Shown here: positions 40,574 through 49,748 of the stretch, in pieces
How the letters are laid out: each line of letters starts with the position of its first letter
Position numbering within the stretch: position 1 is the stretch's first letter
NCBI GenBank assembly: GCA_017502085.1
Contig: JAFVVQ010000023.1
Span: forward strand, 1-49,778
Source of the DNA: Clostridia bacterium
Lineage (GTDB): Bacteria > Bacillota > Clostridia > Oscillospirales > Acutalibacteraceae
Length of the DNA: 49,778 nucleotides
Direction: 5' to 3'
Notes under the pieces: model-generated
What the model saw: the letters and a program-made list of their open reading frames with translations, nothing else
The model's database searches: none
Told to the model about the DNA's origin: nothing
Program-made: the position numbers and the translations under genes

Positions 40574-41898
40574 GTAAAAGCAACAGAAAGGTTACTGATA
40601 TTTTCTATAACAACCGCGCACTGCTGATTTTTTCGGTAGTGGCGGCAGTGATTATCTGGGTAGTCGTGGCGGTCGAATTCAGCCCCGAAACACAGATAAC
40701 AATCAGAAATGTCCCTGTCAGGGTTGCGTCGACAAGCCTGACGGATTCGATGCAGCTTGAGCCCTTCGGCGCAGAGAATCTGACCGTTGATATAACCGTT
40801 GTGGGCAAAAGATATATCGTTGAGGACGACAGCCTCGTCAAGGATATTGATGCCGTTGCGAATACGGGTTCGGTATCCAAAGCCGGTACTCACAGACTGA
40901 ATGTTGAGGTTGGAAGCGTCAGCACCAGACCGCAGTATGAGATTGTTTCGTATTCGGTCAGTGAGGTTGAGGTGCTTTTTGACTATTACGTTGAAAGGCA
41001 GGTCCCTGTCGTTCCCGTAGTCAGCATTGAAAACGGCGAATTTGCCGCTGAAGGCTATTTTGCCGAGAATTTTGTTCCCGAGGCTGAAAAGGTAACGGTT
41101 TACGGCCCGAAATCCGAGGTTGAATCGGTTATGCAGGTTGAGGCTTTTGCTACTGTTGAGGGCAACATGAAAGAAAACGACGGATTCACCGCAAGTATGA
41201 GACTTGTCAAGAAAAACGGTGATACTCCCAGATTTGTCGGCATCAAGTCATCGAATAACGGTGTATCCTCGGGCAATATTTTCATTAATACGGTTATTTA
41301 CAAGGAGTCTTCGGCACTTTCTACGGTGACTTTTACGAATCTTCCCGCAGGTCTTGAAAACGCAGATAATCTTGTTGAATATCATATTGAGCCTGCACAG
41401 GCTGTTTTCGGCTTTTCCGATGAGGTTACGGAAACGGTTTCTGTCGGTACAATCAATTTCAATGAACTTGATTTCAAAAAGGGCGGCAAACAGGAGTTTG
41501 AGTTTGAATATACAGGTAAAGAGGGCATCGTCGTCAAGGCTGACGAAGCTGATGAACCGGGTTCAAAAACCTTCACCGTAACCGTCACTCTCAAGGCGCT
41601 TGAATATTCAAGCATACCGTTGCCGGTTGCCGATGAGGGCTACGTTATCAAAGACGTCAGCAACAAGCATCATCTCAGATATGAAATCGTCAGCTACGGT
41701 GACAAAGAGAACGTCAGTGTGTGTGGCTTCGGTGATAAGGTTTATTCGGTAACCCGTGATAATCTCCGTCTTGATTTCAGTGCAGTGAATGCAGATGCTT
41801 CGGGCGAAATTGAAGTGCCGATTGTGCTTGTAGAGGACTATTGCTGGATTGACAGTGCCCCTGAAGATTATACGGCAAAAATCAGAATAATCAGATAA
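40570..41898 (+). CDS. cdaR: CdaR, YbbR-domain regulator of CdaA
   Basis: 442 residues. One N-terminal membrane helix (about 18-38, FSVVAAVIIWVVVAVEF) and a long extracytoplasmic region of about four YbbR-like beta domains (for example VYGPKSEVESV and the preceding VPVVPV). CdaR binds and tunes CdaA. Start ATG 40570 overlaps the cdaA stop by 4 nt (ATGA); a TTG nine bases before is not preferred. A strong terminator follows. Confidence 0.9.
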   Translation: MSKSNRKVTDIFYNNRALLIFSVVAAVIIWVVVAVEFSPETQITIRNVPVRVASTSLTDSMQLEPFGAENLTVDITVVGKRYIVEDDSLVKDIDAVANTGSVSKAGTHRLNVEVGSVSTRPQYEIVSYSVSEVEVLFDYYVERQVPVVPVVSIENGEFAAEGYFAENFVPEAEKVTVYGPKSEVESVMQVEAFATVEGNMKENDGFTASMRLVKKNGDTPRFVGIKSSNNGVSSGNIFINTVIYKESSALSTVTFTNLPAGLENADNLVEYHIEPAQAVFGFSDEVTETVSVGTINFNELDFKKGGKQEFEFEYTGKEGIVVKADEADEPGSKTFTVTVTLKALEYSSIPLPVADEGYVIKDVSNKHHLRYEIVSYGDKENVSVCGFGDKVYSVTRDNLRLDFSAVNADASGEIEVPIVLVEDYCWIDSAPEDYTAKIRIIR

Positions 41899-41906
41899 GA
41901 AACATA

Positions 41907-41936
41907 AACAGTCGCCGTCGGCGGCTGTTTTTCTTT
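41907..41936 (+). terminator. Intrinsic terminator after cdaA-cdaR
   Basis: A 10-bp stem (41907-41916 with 41920-41929, one mismatch-type G-T pair) with a 3-nt loop and a TTTTTCTTT tail. Confidence 0.85.
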
Positions 41937-41977
41937 ATAAAATATTCTATAATTAATAATTTATTTATAATTAATTA

Positions 41978-42007
41978 TTGATTTATATATTAGCTTTATG
42001 ATATAAT
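41978..42007 (+). promoter_or_regulatory. Sigma-A promoter of the lipoprotein/two-component operon
   Basis: TTGATT at 41978-41983, 18-bp spacer, TATAAT at 42002-42007, 44 bp before ATG 42052, within a strongly AT-rich stretch (41938-42010). Confidence 0.6.
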
Positions 42008-42051
42008 ATCTTGAAAATGTGTAAGTGTATCTTTTCGGAAGGGGGAGCGAT

Positions 42052-43407
42052 ATGAAAAGAACTGTTGCAATGCTTGCGGCGGCGGTGATGCTTATGCTTT
42101 CGCTGACGGCGTGTACGGGCAGTAAAATCTTCAAATCTGCCGACTCGCTTCTTGTTCCTCCTCTTTTCTATGAAGAGTATGAAGGTCTTGTTGAGCTTTT
42201 CCGTTCTCAGATTGGCGACGGTGCTTCGCTTTGTTCACCTTATGACGGTGATTACCGCTCGGCAATTATTGTTGAAGATTTTGACGGCGACAGTCTGGAT
42301 GAGGCAATCATCTTCTATCGGGATTCATCGGGTGACTCTGCAAAGGCGAGGTGCTATGAATCTGACGGCGGTGAATGGGTTTCATCTGCCGATTTCAACG
42401 GTCATGGCAATCAGGTTGAAAGCGTTTCCGTCAGGGATATGAACGGTGACGGAATTTCCGAGATAATCGTTTCGTGGAGTATTTCGGGCGTCAGTACGGG
42501 TAAAACCCTTTCAATATACCATTCAGCTGAAGCAAGTGCACCTTTCAAAGAAATTTCCAACGAGGTATGTTCGGTCTCGATGATTATCGATGTTGACGGA
42601 GACTCGCTCGACGATATTTTCCTTATCACTTCGGGAAGCACGGCTTCTCCCAATTCAAGGGCGGCGGCACCGCAAAGATTTGCGAGACTCATCAGCGTAT
42701 CGAACGGTGCAGCGGTGCTTAAAGGCGAGGCGAGAGTCGATGCCAATATCAGCAGTTACGCTTCTGTCAAAACCGAGAAAACGTCTGATGAGGATACGCT
42801 CAGAATTTATATCGATGCGATGAAGGGCGAACACCAGATGATAACTGAGCTTATCTACTGGGATTCCGAAAATTCTGAACTTGTTGCACCGCTGTTTGAT
42901 GAATCTACGATGTCCAACGCAAGAACGCTTCGAAACGAGCCGATTGTAAGTGCCGATATCAACGGTGACGGTAAGATTGATGTTCCTTCACAGATTGAGA
43001 TTTTCTCAAGCGATTCCAACGAAATGACTATTGATCCGCAGTATATGTACGTTACCAGCTGGCTTAATTTCCATAACGGCGGGTTCGGCGTTCTTTATGA
43101 TACGCTCGTCAATTATGCGGACGGTTATATGCTGGTAATCAATAACCGAGAGAGAACGTCGCTTGTTGTTGAGGAGTATCCAGAGCTTAACTGCTGGATA
43201 GTCAAGGAAAAGTCTGCAGACGGTACGGAAACCGAACTTTATTCGATTCTCCGTATCCCCAATGATAAAACGGATACCGACCTTGAAATGCACGTACCTC
43301 TGATTGAAAAGGATGAATATACGGTTTATGCGTATATCAACCGCAACGGTACGGAGAGAGGCATAACGGGTTCCGAACTTAAAACAAAAATTCTTCCACT
43401 TTTTTAA
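42052..43407 (+). CDS. Lipoprotein with FG-GAP/VCBS-like repeats
   Basis: 451 residues. A lipoprotein signal peptide ends in LSLTAC, giving a lipidated Cys near residue 21. The body holds Asp-rich calcium-loop-type motifs: DFDGDSLDE, DMNGDGISE, DVDGDSLDD and DINGDGKIDV, typical of FG-GAP beta-propeller repeats. It should sit on the outer face of the membrane. Start ATG 42052 follows GGGGGAG; the longer frame from 42025 has no RBS. It lies 24 nt before a response regulator gene, with no terminator between, so it may be an accessory sensor or a target of that two-component system. Confidence 0.8.
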   Translation: MKRTVAMLAAAVMLMLSLTACTGSKIFKSADSLLVPPLFYEEYEGLVELFRSQIGDGASLCSPYDGDYRSAIIVEDFDGDSLDEAIIFYRDSSGDSAKARCYESDGGEWVSSADFNGHGNQVESVSVRDMNGDGISEIIVSWSISGVSTGKTLSIYHSAEASAPFKEISNEVCSVSMIIDVDGDSLDDIFLITSGSTASPNSRAAAPQRFARLISVSNGAAVLKGEARVDANISSYASVKTEKTSDEDTLRIYIDAMKGEHQMITELIYWDSENSELVAPLFDESTMSNARTLRNEPIVSADINGDGKIDVPSQIEIFSSDSNEMTIDPQYMYVTSWLNFHNGGFGVLYDTLVNYADGYMLVINNRERTSLVVEEYPELNCWIVKEKSADGTETELYSILRIPNDKTDTDLEMHVPLIEKDEYTVYAYINRNGTERGITGSELKTKILPLF

Positions 43408-43431
43408 TTGAAAACCGAAGGAAGTGTAAAA

Positions 43432-44130
43432 ATGAAACGAGTTTTGATTGCCGAGGATGAAGCCGCAATCAGAGAGTTTGTGGTCATCAACCTCCGAAGA
43501 GGCGGATATGAAGTCCTTGAGGCTTGTGACGGCGTTCAGGCGCTTGAGCTTTATGATTCCTGTGCTGGTGACGTCGACGTTGCGGTCCTTGATGTTATGA
43601 TGCCGAATATGGACGGTCTTGAGGTTTGCAGACAGCTTCGCAACAGAAGCAATAACATCGGCATTATAATGCTTACCGCCAAGACTCAGGAGATGGATAA
43701 AATAACAGGTCTTATGACGGGTGCGGACGATTACGTGACAAAACCGTTTTCACCCACCGAGCTTGTGGCTAGGGTTGATGCGATTTATCGCAGAGTTGCG
43801 ATGAATAACAAACCCGTTTCAACCGCATCGGATATCATCGAACTCGGTGAATTCAAATTGAATCTCCGAAACAGAACTCTTATGAAGAGCGGAACTTTTA
43901 TCGAACTCACTCAGGTTGAGTTTCAGATGATGGAATATTTTTTTACGAATCCCGGTGCGGCTCTGAGCAGAACGGATATTCTCACAAGAGTCTGGGGTAA
44001 CGAATATTTCGGTGAAGAAAAAATCGTAGACGTCAATATCAGACGGCTTCGCATGAAGATTGAGAAGGAGCCTTCTCAACCGAGATACCTCACAACAATC
44101 TGGGGTGTCGGCTATAAATGGGTTGTGTGA
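43432..44130 (+). CDS. OmpR/PhoB-family response regulator
   Basis: 232 residues. The receiver domain (1-118) has the acidic pair EDE at the N-terminus, phospho-acceptor Asp54 in VLDVMMPNMDG, Thr in LTAK and Lys in TKPFSPTEL. The C-terminal winged helix (about 135-230) carries LTQVEFQMMEYFFTNPGAALSR and DVNIRRLRMKIE. It is phosphorylated by a histidine kinase, almost certainly the next gene, and binds DNA. ATG 43432 follows GAAGGAAG. Targets are not known from sequence. Confidence 0.94.
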   Translation: MKRVLIAEDEAAIREFVVINLRRGGYEVLEACDGVQALELYDSCAGDVDVAVLDVMMPNMDGLEVCRQLRNRSNNIGIIMLTAKTQEMDKITGLMTGADDYVTKPFSPTELVARVDAIYRRVAMNNKPVSTASDIIELGEFKLNLRNRTLMKSGTFIELTQVEFQMMEYFFTNPGAALSRTDILTRVWGNEYFGEEKIVDVNIRRLRMKIEKEPSQPRYLTTIWGVGYKWVV

Positions 44131-44170
44131 TAAGATAACCCGATTGAATTGTCGGAAAGGAGAGAGCGGT

Positions 44171-45655
44171 TTGAGATTTGTCGGCATAACAAAACGATGG
44201 TTTCTGAACGTTGCGTCGGTTGTTGTTCTGATTCTTGTGTTTGTTTCGATTGCTCTTCTCATTTCTTTCAGAAGTTATTATTACGGAGTTGCCGAAATGG
44301 CGCTTGACACTTATTCCGCAGAGGATATCTCGGAATCGTTCAGACTTTACGGTGATGCGACGAATGACGGGTTCAGAAATGCGAGCCGTCACTTTGTTGA
44401 AAACTTCCGTGATAAGGACAGTATGGCGGTCTGGATTATTGATGAGTCGGGAAACGTTGTTCTTTCATCAAGCGGATTTGAAATCAAGGGCAAGGTTACG
44501 ATGCCTGACTATGAAACCGCACTCGGCGGTACAAACAACGCCAAATGGGAAGGGAGTCTCCCTTCGGGTGAAAGAATCATAGCTAAAACCTGTGTTTATA
44601 ATTATCCCGACGGCACCCATGCGGGGGCGGTCAGACTGATGATTTCGCTTGAACAAATCGAGCAGCAGCTTGTCAGAATTTCGCTGACGGTTGCGGCGGT
44701 CGGTCTCGGACTGTTTTTGCTCCTTATGATTTCAGGCAGCATTTTCATCCGTTCAATTGTCAGTCCCGTCAAGGCGGTCGGCGAAACCGCAAAAAAGATT
44801 GCGGGCGGTGACCTTGAAGCACGTATTGACCATTATCCCTATAAAGACGAAATCGGTGAGCTTTGTGCAACGATAAACGATATGGCGACCAAGCTTTCCG
44901 TTACGGACAGGCTCAAGAACGATTTCATTTCAACCGTTTCTCACGAACTGAGAACACCCCTCACCGCAATCAAGGGTTGGGGTGAAACTCTTCTGCAGCT
45001 CGGTGATACCGACCCTGCAATGTCGCAGAGAGGTATGAGTGTTATTATCAGTGAGGCATCAAGACTCAACGAAATGGTTGAAGAACTGCTCGACTTCTCG
45101 AGAATGAGCAGTGGCAGACTCAAGCTGAATTTTGAAAAAACCGACCTTCTTGCCGAACTTGACGAGGTAGTTTTCGCCTTCAGAGAAAGAACGGTCAGAG
45201 AAGGAATCGAAATTATATATAATGTGCCCCACCTTCCCGCACCCGCGACTGCGGATGCATCGAGGATGAGGCAGGTGTTTATCAATATTCTTGATAATGC
45301 ACTCAAATATTCGAAGCAAGGCGGCAAGATAATCGTTATAGCCGATATGCCGAATCCCGCAACGCTCGTTGTGACTTTCAGCGACACGGGTATCGGTATT
45401 TCTCCCGAGGATCTTCCCCATGTTAAAGAAAAGTTCTATAAAGTTGATTCAACGGTAAGAGGCTCGGGTATCGGTCTTGCGGTTGTTGATGAAATCATCA
45501 GACTGCATAAAGGCGAAATCGATATCACAAGCACCTACGGAGAAGGTACAACAGTAAAAATCACTCTGCCGCTTGAACCTGTTGCGTTTGCGACGGAATC
45601 AGCGGCTGAATCGGAAGGAGCAACGTCATCAGATGAGCAATCAGAAGAAGAATGA
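44171..45655 (+). CDS. Sensor histidine kinase
   Basis: 494 residues from TTG 44171, set by AAAGGAGAG; an open frame continues upstream into the response regulator but without an RBS. Membrane helix 1 (about 13-36), an extracytoplasmic sensor domain (about 37-168), helix 2 (about 172-195), HAMP (about 196-248), HisKA with phospho-acceptor His258 (STVSHELRTPL), and HATPase (N-box NILDNALKYS, G1 DTGIGISPEDL, G2 GSGIGLAVV). Partner of the response regulator at 43432. Acidic C-terminal tail; its end overlaps the DUF1385 gene by 23 nt. The signal is unknown. Confidence 0.93.
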   Translation: MRFVGITKRWFLNVASVVVLILVFVSIALLISFRSYYYGVAEMALDTYSAEDISESFRLYGDATNDGFRNASRHFVENFRDKDSMAVWIIDESGNVVLSSSGFEIKGKVTMPDYETALGGTNNAKWEGSLPSGERIIAKTCVYNYPDGTHAGAVRLMISLEQIEQQLVRISLTVAAVGLGLFLLLMISGSIFIRSIVSPVKAVGETAKKIAGGDLEARIDHYPYKDEIGELCATINDMATKLSVTDRLKNDFISTVSHELRTPLTAIKGWGETLLQLGDTDPAMSQRGMSVIISEASRLNEMVEELLDFSRMSSGRLKLNFEKTDLLAELDEVVFAFRERTVREGIEIIYNVPHLPAPATADASRMRQVFINILDNALKYSKQGGKIIVIADMPNPATLVVTFSDTGIGISPEDLPHVKEKFYKVDSTVRGSGIGLAVVDEIIRLHKGEIDITSTYGEGTTVKITLPLEPVAFATESAAESEGATSSDEQSEEE

Positions 45656-46652
45656 ATATGTCGCCGTCGGCGGTCAGGCGCTGATGGAAGGCATTATGAT
45701 GAGAGGACCGAAAGGTATGGCGGTTTCTCTGCGTTTGCCTGACGGCACGATTGAAACACAGATGAAGGATTTCGTTTCAATCAGAAAGAAATATAAGTTT
45801 TTCAACATCCCGATTCTTCGTGGAATCGTTTCCTTTGTCGAATCGATGATAAGCGGATATAAGCTGCTTATGGAATCCGCAGAGAAAACCGCAATGGATG
45901 ATATGCAGGCGGAAAACGAGTCGAAGCTTGATAAATGGATCAGCGACCATTTCGGTCCGAAGATGATGGCGGTCATCGGATTCATTTCGGCGGTACTCGG
46001 TATCGGAATTTCGTTCCTTCTGTTTATGTATCTTCCTTCATTGCTTTTCGACCTGACGAACAAATATCTTGCACACGGTGCAATCGAAATGTGGCGTGCG
46101 GTGTTTGAGGGAGTTGTCAGAGTTATCATTTTCATCACGTATATGGCACTCGTAGCAAGAATGAAAGATATCCGCAGAGTCTATATGTATCACGGTGCGG
46201 AGCACAAAACGATTTTCTGCTTTGAACACGGCAAGGAGCTTACCGTCGATAATATCAGAGAAGAAAAACGTTTCCACCCAAGATGCGGAACAAGCTTCAT
46301 CTTTGTAACGATTATTCTCAGCATCCTTATTTCGTCGGTTGTTTCGATTGCTTTCCCCGCGCTGACCGCAAACCGACTTGTCTGGATGGCAACAAAAATT
46401 CTTATGCTTCCCGTGATTATGGGTGTAGGCTTCGAATTCATCCAGCTTGCGGGTAAGTATCCCAACAAATTCACAAGACTTCTTTCGGCACCCGGTCTGC
46501 TTATGCAGAGAATAACAACCGTTGAGCCGACTGACGATATCATTGAGGTAGCTATTGAAGCTATGAAGGGTGCGCTCACGGGCGAAGTTCCCGCAAAGGA
46601 AAACAAGCCTGAAGAGACAGAAACACCTGATGTACCCGCTTCGGAGGAATAA
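45633..46652 (+). CDS. DUF1385 (YqhQ-like) membrane protein
   Basis: 339 residues. The opening VAVGGQALMEGIMMRGP is diagnostic for DUF1385; YHGAEHKTIFCFEHGKELT and HPRCGTSFIF are the other conserved blocks, with potential metal ligands (His, Cys). About four membrane helices are at 115-280. Function is unknown. Start ATG 45633 follows AAGGAGC and overlaps the kinase gene. The gene pairs with prmC directly downstream (3 nt), a recurrent arrangement in Clostridia as I recall it, sometimes with rpmE and prfA nearby, which are not in this window. Confidence 0.9.
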   Translation: MSNQKKNEYVAVGGQALMEGIMMRGPKGMAVSLRLPDGTIETQMKDFVSIRKKYKFFNIPILRGIVSFVESMISGYKLLMESAEKTAMDDMQAENESKLDKWISDHFGPKMMAVIGFISAVLGIGISFLLFMYLPSLLFDLTNKYLAHGAIEMWRAVFEGVVRVIIFITYMALVARMKDIRRVYMYHGAEHKTIFCFEHGKELTVDNIREEKRFHPRCGTSFIFVTIILSILISSVVSIAFPALTANRLVWMATKILMLPVIMGVGFEFIQLAGKYPNKFTRLLSAPGLLMQRITTVEPTDDIIEVAIEAMKGALTGEVPAKENKPEETETPDVPASEE

Positions 46653-46655
46653 CCG

Positions 46656-47501
46656 ATGAAAGTCAGGGAGCTGCTCATTCAGGCAGAAAAAAGACTTGCC
46701 GTGGCGGAAATTCCGAATGCACGGAATGAAGCGCGGTGGATTTTCGAAGCGGCTTTTGAATGCGGCAGAGAGTATACCGTTTTTCACGCTGAAGAAGAAT
46801 CGGATTCCGCAAAAGCGAAGTTATTTTGCGATATGATTGAGAGACGTGCAGAGGGTACGCCTGTTCAGTACGTTATCGGTGAATGGGATTTTTACGGTGA
46901 AACGTTCAAGGTAGGCGATGGCGTACTTATCCCGAGACCCGAAACCGAAATGCTCGTTGATTTTGCGCTTGATTATCTGCGTGAAAAAAACAACCCCGTT
47001 GTGTTTGATTTGTGTGCGGGGAGCGGATGTATCGGTCTCACCGTTGCAAAAAAAAGACCCGATGCAAAGGTTTTCCTGCTTGAAAAATCCGATCAGGCTT
47101 TCGGGTATCTGAAAAAAAACAGAGAACTTCTCGGCTGTGAAAATGCAAAGATAATAAACGGTGATCTGTTTGCTGGCTTCAGGTCATTCGGCATTCCCGA
47201 GCCCGACCTGATTCTGTCTAATCCTCCGTATATCGAATCCGATGAAATTCCGCTTCTTCAGAAAGAAGTCCTCAGAGAGCCTTCAATGGCGCTTGACGGC
47301 GGTAAAGACGGCTATGATTTTTACAGAGCGCTTGCTCTTGACTGGCTTCCCTTCTGCAAGGGCGCGATAGCGGTTGAGTGCGGTGAAAATCAGACGGAGA
47401 CAATCGAAAAATTATTTTCCTCAGAATGCAGCCGCGTATATTCCGAAAACGATTTCAACGGTATCGGAAGAATGGTAGTCGGCGCAGAAAGGTTTAACTG
47501 A
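46656..47501 (+). CDS. prmC: Release factor N5-glutamine methyltransferase
   Basis: 281 residues, normal length. N-terminal helical domain, then the SAM-binding domain with VFDLCAGSGCIGL and the catalytic NPPYI motif (ILSNPPYIESDEI). Also PVQYVIGEWDFYG and VLIPRPETEMLVD, typical for PrmC. It methylates the glutamine of the GGQ motif in release factors 1 and 2. It starts 3 nt after the DUF1385 gene and is 1 nt before the M50 protease gene. Confidence 0.95.
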   Translation: MKVRELLIQAEKRLAVAEIPNARNEARWIFEAAFECGREYTVFHAEEESDSAKAKLFCDMIERRAEGTPVQYVIGEWDFYGETFKVGDGVLIPRPETEMLVDFALDYLREKNNPVVFDLCAGSGCIGLTVAKKRPDAKVFLLEKSDQAFGYLKKNRELLGCENAKIINGDLFAGFRSFGIPEPDLILSNPPYIESDEIPLLQKEVLREPSMALDGGKDGYDFYRALALDWLPFCKGAIAVECGENQTETIEKLFSSECSRVYSENDFNGIGRMVVGAERFN

Positions 47502-47502
47502 T

Positions 47503-48180
47503 ATGCTTTTTGATTTATTGACAAGTAAAGGTAATATGACCGACGTTCTGATCGGTCTGATGGCAAGTGTGTTCGTAGTATTCTGCACCTTGCCGATTCA
47601 CGAATTCGCTCACGCATTCGTTGCCACAAAGCTCGGCGACGATACGGCAAGGCTCAAGGGCAGACTCACGCTCAACCCCCTTGCTCATATTGACCCTATC
47701 GGTGCGGCAATGATTATCCTTGTCGGCTTCGGCTATGCAAAGGCTGTGCCGTTCAATGCCCGACGTTTTAAGAATCCCAAGGTCGGCACCGTGCTGGTAG
47801 CCCTTGCGGGTCCTTCGGCAAATATTCTTATGGCGTTGTTCTTTATGCTTCTTTCAAACGGAGCGGTAATGCTCTATTCAATTAATCAGGCACTCGTGTG
47901 GTATGTTTCGTATATGTTCTTCTACTATGCGGCAACCATCAACGTCAGCCTTGCGGTGTTCAATCTTCTTCCCGTACCGCCGCTTGACGGCTCGAAGATT
48001 CTCGCAATTCTTGTTCCGTCGAAGTATTATTTCAAGTATCTGCAGTATGAGAGATACGTCATCCTCGGCGTATTCCTTCTGATTATTCTCGGAGTGCTTG
48101 ACGTTCCTCTTTCCTTCCTCACGGGAATTGTTATGAGGGGCATCGAAGCGATTTCAAAGCTTCCGTTTATGTTGTTTTAA
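47503..48180 (+). CDS. Site-2 protease family (M50) membrane metalloprotease
   Basis: 225 residues with about six membrane helices. Zinc motif HEFAH at residues 33-37 (His33, Glu34, His37) and the third ligand Asp162 in NLLPVPPLDGSKI. KGRLTLNPLAHIDPIG is typical of the short M50B class (YwhC-like). Such proteases cut within membranes; substrates are unknown. No PDZ or CBS domain. It begins 1 nt after prmC. In Firmicutes this gene often precedes scpA-scpB, as here, so the order is ordinary. Confidence 0.92.
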   Translation: MLFDLLTSKGNMTDVLIGLMASVFVVFCTLPIHEFAHAFVATKLGDDTARLKGRLTLNPLAHIDPIGAAMIILVGFGYAKAVPFNARRFKNPKVGTVLVALAGPSANILMALFFMLLSNGAVMLYSINQALVWYVSYMFFYYAATINVSLAVFNLLPVPPLDGSKILAILVPSKYYFKYLQYERYVILGVFLLIILGVLDVPLSFLTGIVMRGIEAISKLPFMLF

Positions 48181-48213
48181 TTAATCTAATCCCACCGAAG
48201 GGAGTAAACTTCT

Positions 48214-48945
48214 TTGGAAAAATTTCAGTATAAGCTTGAAGTTTTTGAAGGACCTATGGACCTTCTGCTTCAGCTGATCGGTAAAAAGAAATTAAGTATC
48301 AACGACGTTCCGATTATGGAAATCATTGAGCAGTATCTTGCGTATGTCCGTCAGATGCAGGAGGACAACCTTGATGTTTCGAGTGAATTCCTTGAAATGG
48401 CGGCAAGACTTCTCTATATCAAAACAGTATCGCTTCTGCCCGTTCACGAGGAGGCAGAGAAGCTTGTCGAGGAGCTCCGCGGCGAACTGACGGAGTATCA
48501 GGACTGCAAGCTTGTTGCGGGTAAACTTCAGCAACAGGCAAAAGGATTTGAATTCTATGGCAGAGAGCCTGAAGAATTTGAACCTGATATGACCTACACA
48601 AGAACTCACGAACCCGTTGAAATTTATAAAGCCTATCTTGCGGCAGTCGGTAAGGGTATGCGCCGTTTACCGCCGCCGATTGAGGCGTTCAAGGGCATCG
48701 TAGCCCATAAAATCGTTTCGGTTGCATCAAGAATCAGCGTTATCATTGACCGCTTCAGGAATAACGGCAAACAGAAATTCGCATCATTCTTTGAAGGCTC
48801 CGAATCCCGCTCAGAGATGGTCGCAACCTTCCTTGCGCTTCTTGCAATGGCAAAGGCAAAGCGAATCAGGTTTGACGGCAGCGGTGACGATATTGACGTA
48901 AGCTTGCTTCAGGGCAGAGGGGAGAGTATTGAAATTGACGAATGA
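48214..48945 (+). CDS. scpA: Segregation and condensation protein A
   Basis: 243 residues. The start TTG follows GAAGGGAG. FEGPMDLLLQLIGKKKLSINDVPI is the diagnostic N-terminal SMC-binding block, then the helical middle and C-terminal winged helix (VATFLALLAMAKAKRIRF). ScpA is the kleisin that bridges SMC dimers in chromosome segregation. Its stop overlaps the start of scpB by 17 nt. Confidence 0.95.
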   Translation: MEKFQYKLEVFEGPMDLLLQLIGKKKLSINDVPIMEIIEQYLAYVRQMQEDNLDVSSEFLEMAARLLYIKTVSLLPVHEEAEKLVEELRGELTEYQDCKLVAGKLQQQAKGFEFYGREPEEFEPDMTYTRTHEPVEIYKAYLAAVGKGMRRLPPPIEAFKGIVAHKIVSVASRISVIIDRFRNNGKQKFASFFEGSESRSEMVATFLALLAMAKAKRIRFDGSGDDIDVSLLQGRGESIEIDE

Positions 48946-49531
48946 ACAGATTCGTGCGGCGTGCGAAGCGATTCTTTTTGCATCGGGCGAGCCGCTTGAA
49001 TGTGCAAGAATTGCAGAAGCGCTTGAACTTGATATGGATACCGTATCGGGTGCTCTGTGGGAACTTGCACGCATACTCGATGAGCGTCAGAGCGGAATCT
49101 GTCTGCTCCGTCTTGGCAGCAAATATCAGCTTTGTTCGAGAGTTGAATATGCCCAGCAGGTCAGAAGCGTTCTCGATATCAAGAAGAACGCACCGCTTTC
49201 ACCTGCGGCTTTTGAAGTGCTTGCTGTTGTGGCTTATAATCAGCCCGTTACCAAGGCATACGTTGAGCAGATAAGAGGCGTTGACTGCTCGGGTGTTATT
49301 TCAACACTCTGTCAGAAAGGTCTGCTTGAAGAAAAGGGCAGACTTGACCTTCCCGGCAGACCGCTTCTCTACGGCACAACGCCCGATTTCCTCCGTTGTT
49401 TCTGCATCTCTTCTCTTTCGGAGCTTCCCGAATTGCCCGAAAGACCCGAGGTTGAGGATATGCACGATGATGAAATCAACAACGAGCAGGGCGAACAGAT
49501 AAGAAACTTTTTCCAGACAGAAGAAGAATAA
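48929..49531 (+). CDS. scpB: Segregation and condensation protein B
   Basis: 200 residues, two winged-helix domains. AILFASGEPLECARIAEAL opens the first; LSPAAFEVLAVVAYNQPVTKAYVEQIRGVDCSGVI, the conserved block, lies in the second, followed by GRPLLYGTTPDFLRCFCI. ScpB dimers bind the ScpA linker in the SMC complex. The TTG start is preceded by GGGGAG and lies inside scpA. The acidic C-terminal tail is common. Confidence 0.94.
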   Translation: MKLTNEQIRAACEAILFASGEPLECARIAEALELDMDTVSGALWELARILDERQSGICLLRLGSKYQLCSRVEYAQQVRSVLDIKKNAPLSPAAFEVLAVVAYNQPVTKAYVEQIRGVDCSGVISTLCQKGLLEEKGRLDLPGRPLLYGTTPDFLRCFCISSLSELPELPERPEVEDMHDDEINNEQGEQIRNFFQTEEE

Positions 49532-49559
49532 CAGGATTTTATGAAAAGGAGGCGGTGAA

Positions 49560-49748
49560 GTGACAGCGTTATACATAATTCTCGGAATTATAGCGTTTTT
49601 CGTGATTCTTCTTTCGATCAAGATTGCGGTTACCGTTCATTATGAGGATGACGTTGCCGTCAGCGTAAAGTGGCTTTTCATCAAAATCAATATTCTTCCC
49701 AAGGAAGAAAAAGCGGAGAAAAAGGAAAAGCCCAAAAAAGAAAAATAG
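49560..49748 (+). CDS. Start of a membrane protein, DUF2953-like, interrupted by TAG near the window edge
   Basis: GTG 49560 follows AAAGGAGG. 62 residues: a membrane helix (about 3-24), an IKIAVTVHYEDDVAVSVKWLFIKINILP segment and a Lys/Glu-rich run. This resembles the N-terminus of DUF2953 proteins, which are often next to scpAB/ytfJ in Firmicutes, but the assignment is tentative. TAG at 49746-49748 ends the frame, yet the same frame keeps reading as Lys/Glu-rich sequence (KKEEKPKEES) to the window end. So it may be a longer gene with a nonsense mutation or sequence error, and the gene is cut by the window. Confidence 0.55.
   Translation: MTALYIILGIIAFFVILLSIKIAVTVHYEDDVAVSVKWLFIKINILPKEEKAEKKEKPKKEK

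Noticed and set aside
44060-44170. Upstream extension of the histidine kinase frame
   Set aside because: It overlaps the response regulator C-terminus in another frame and lacks an RBS; TTG 44171 has AAAGGAGAG at good distance and begins right before the first membrane helix.
46038-46787. 249-residue open frame on the minus strand
   Set aside because: Antisense to the DUF1385 and prmC genes, both with strong family motifs; no RBS or domain in the minus frame.
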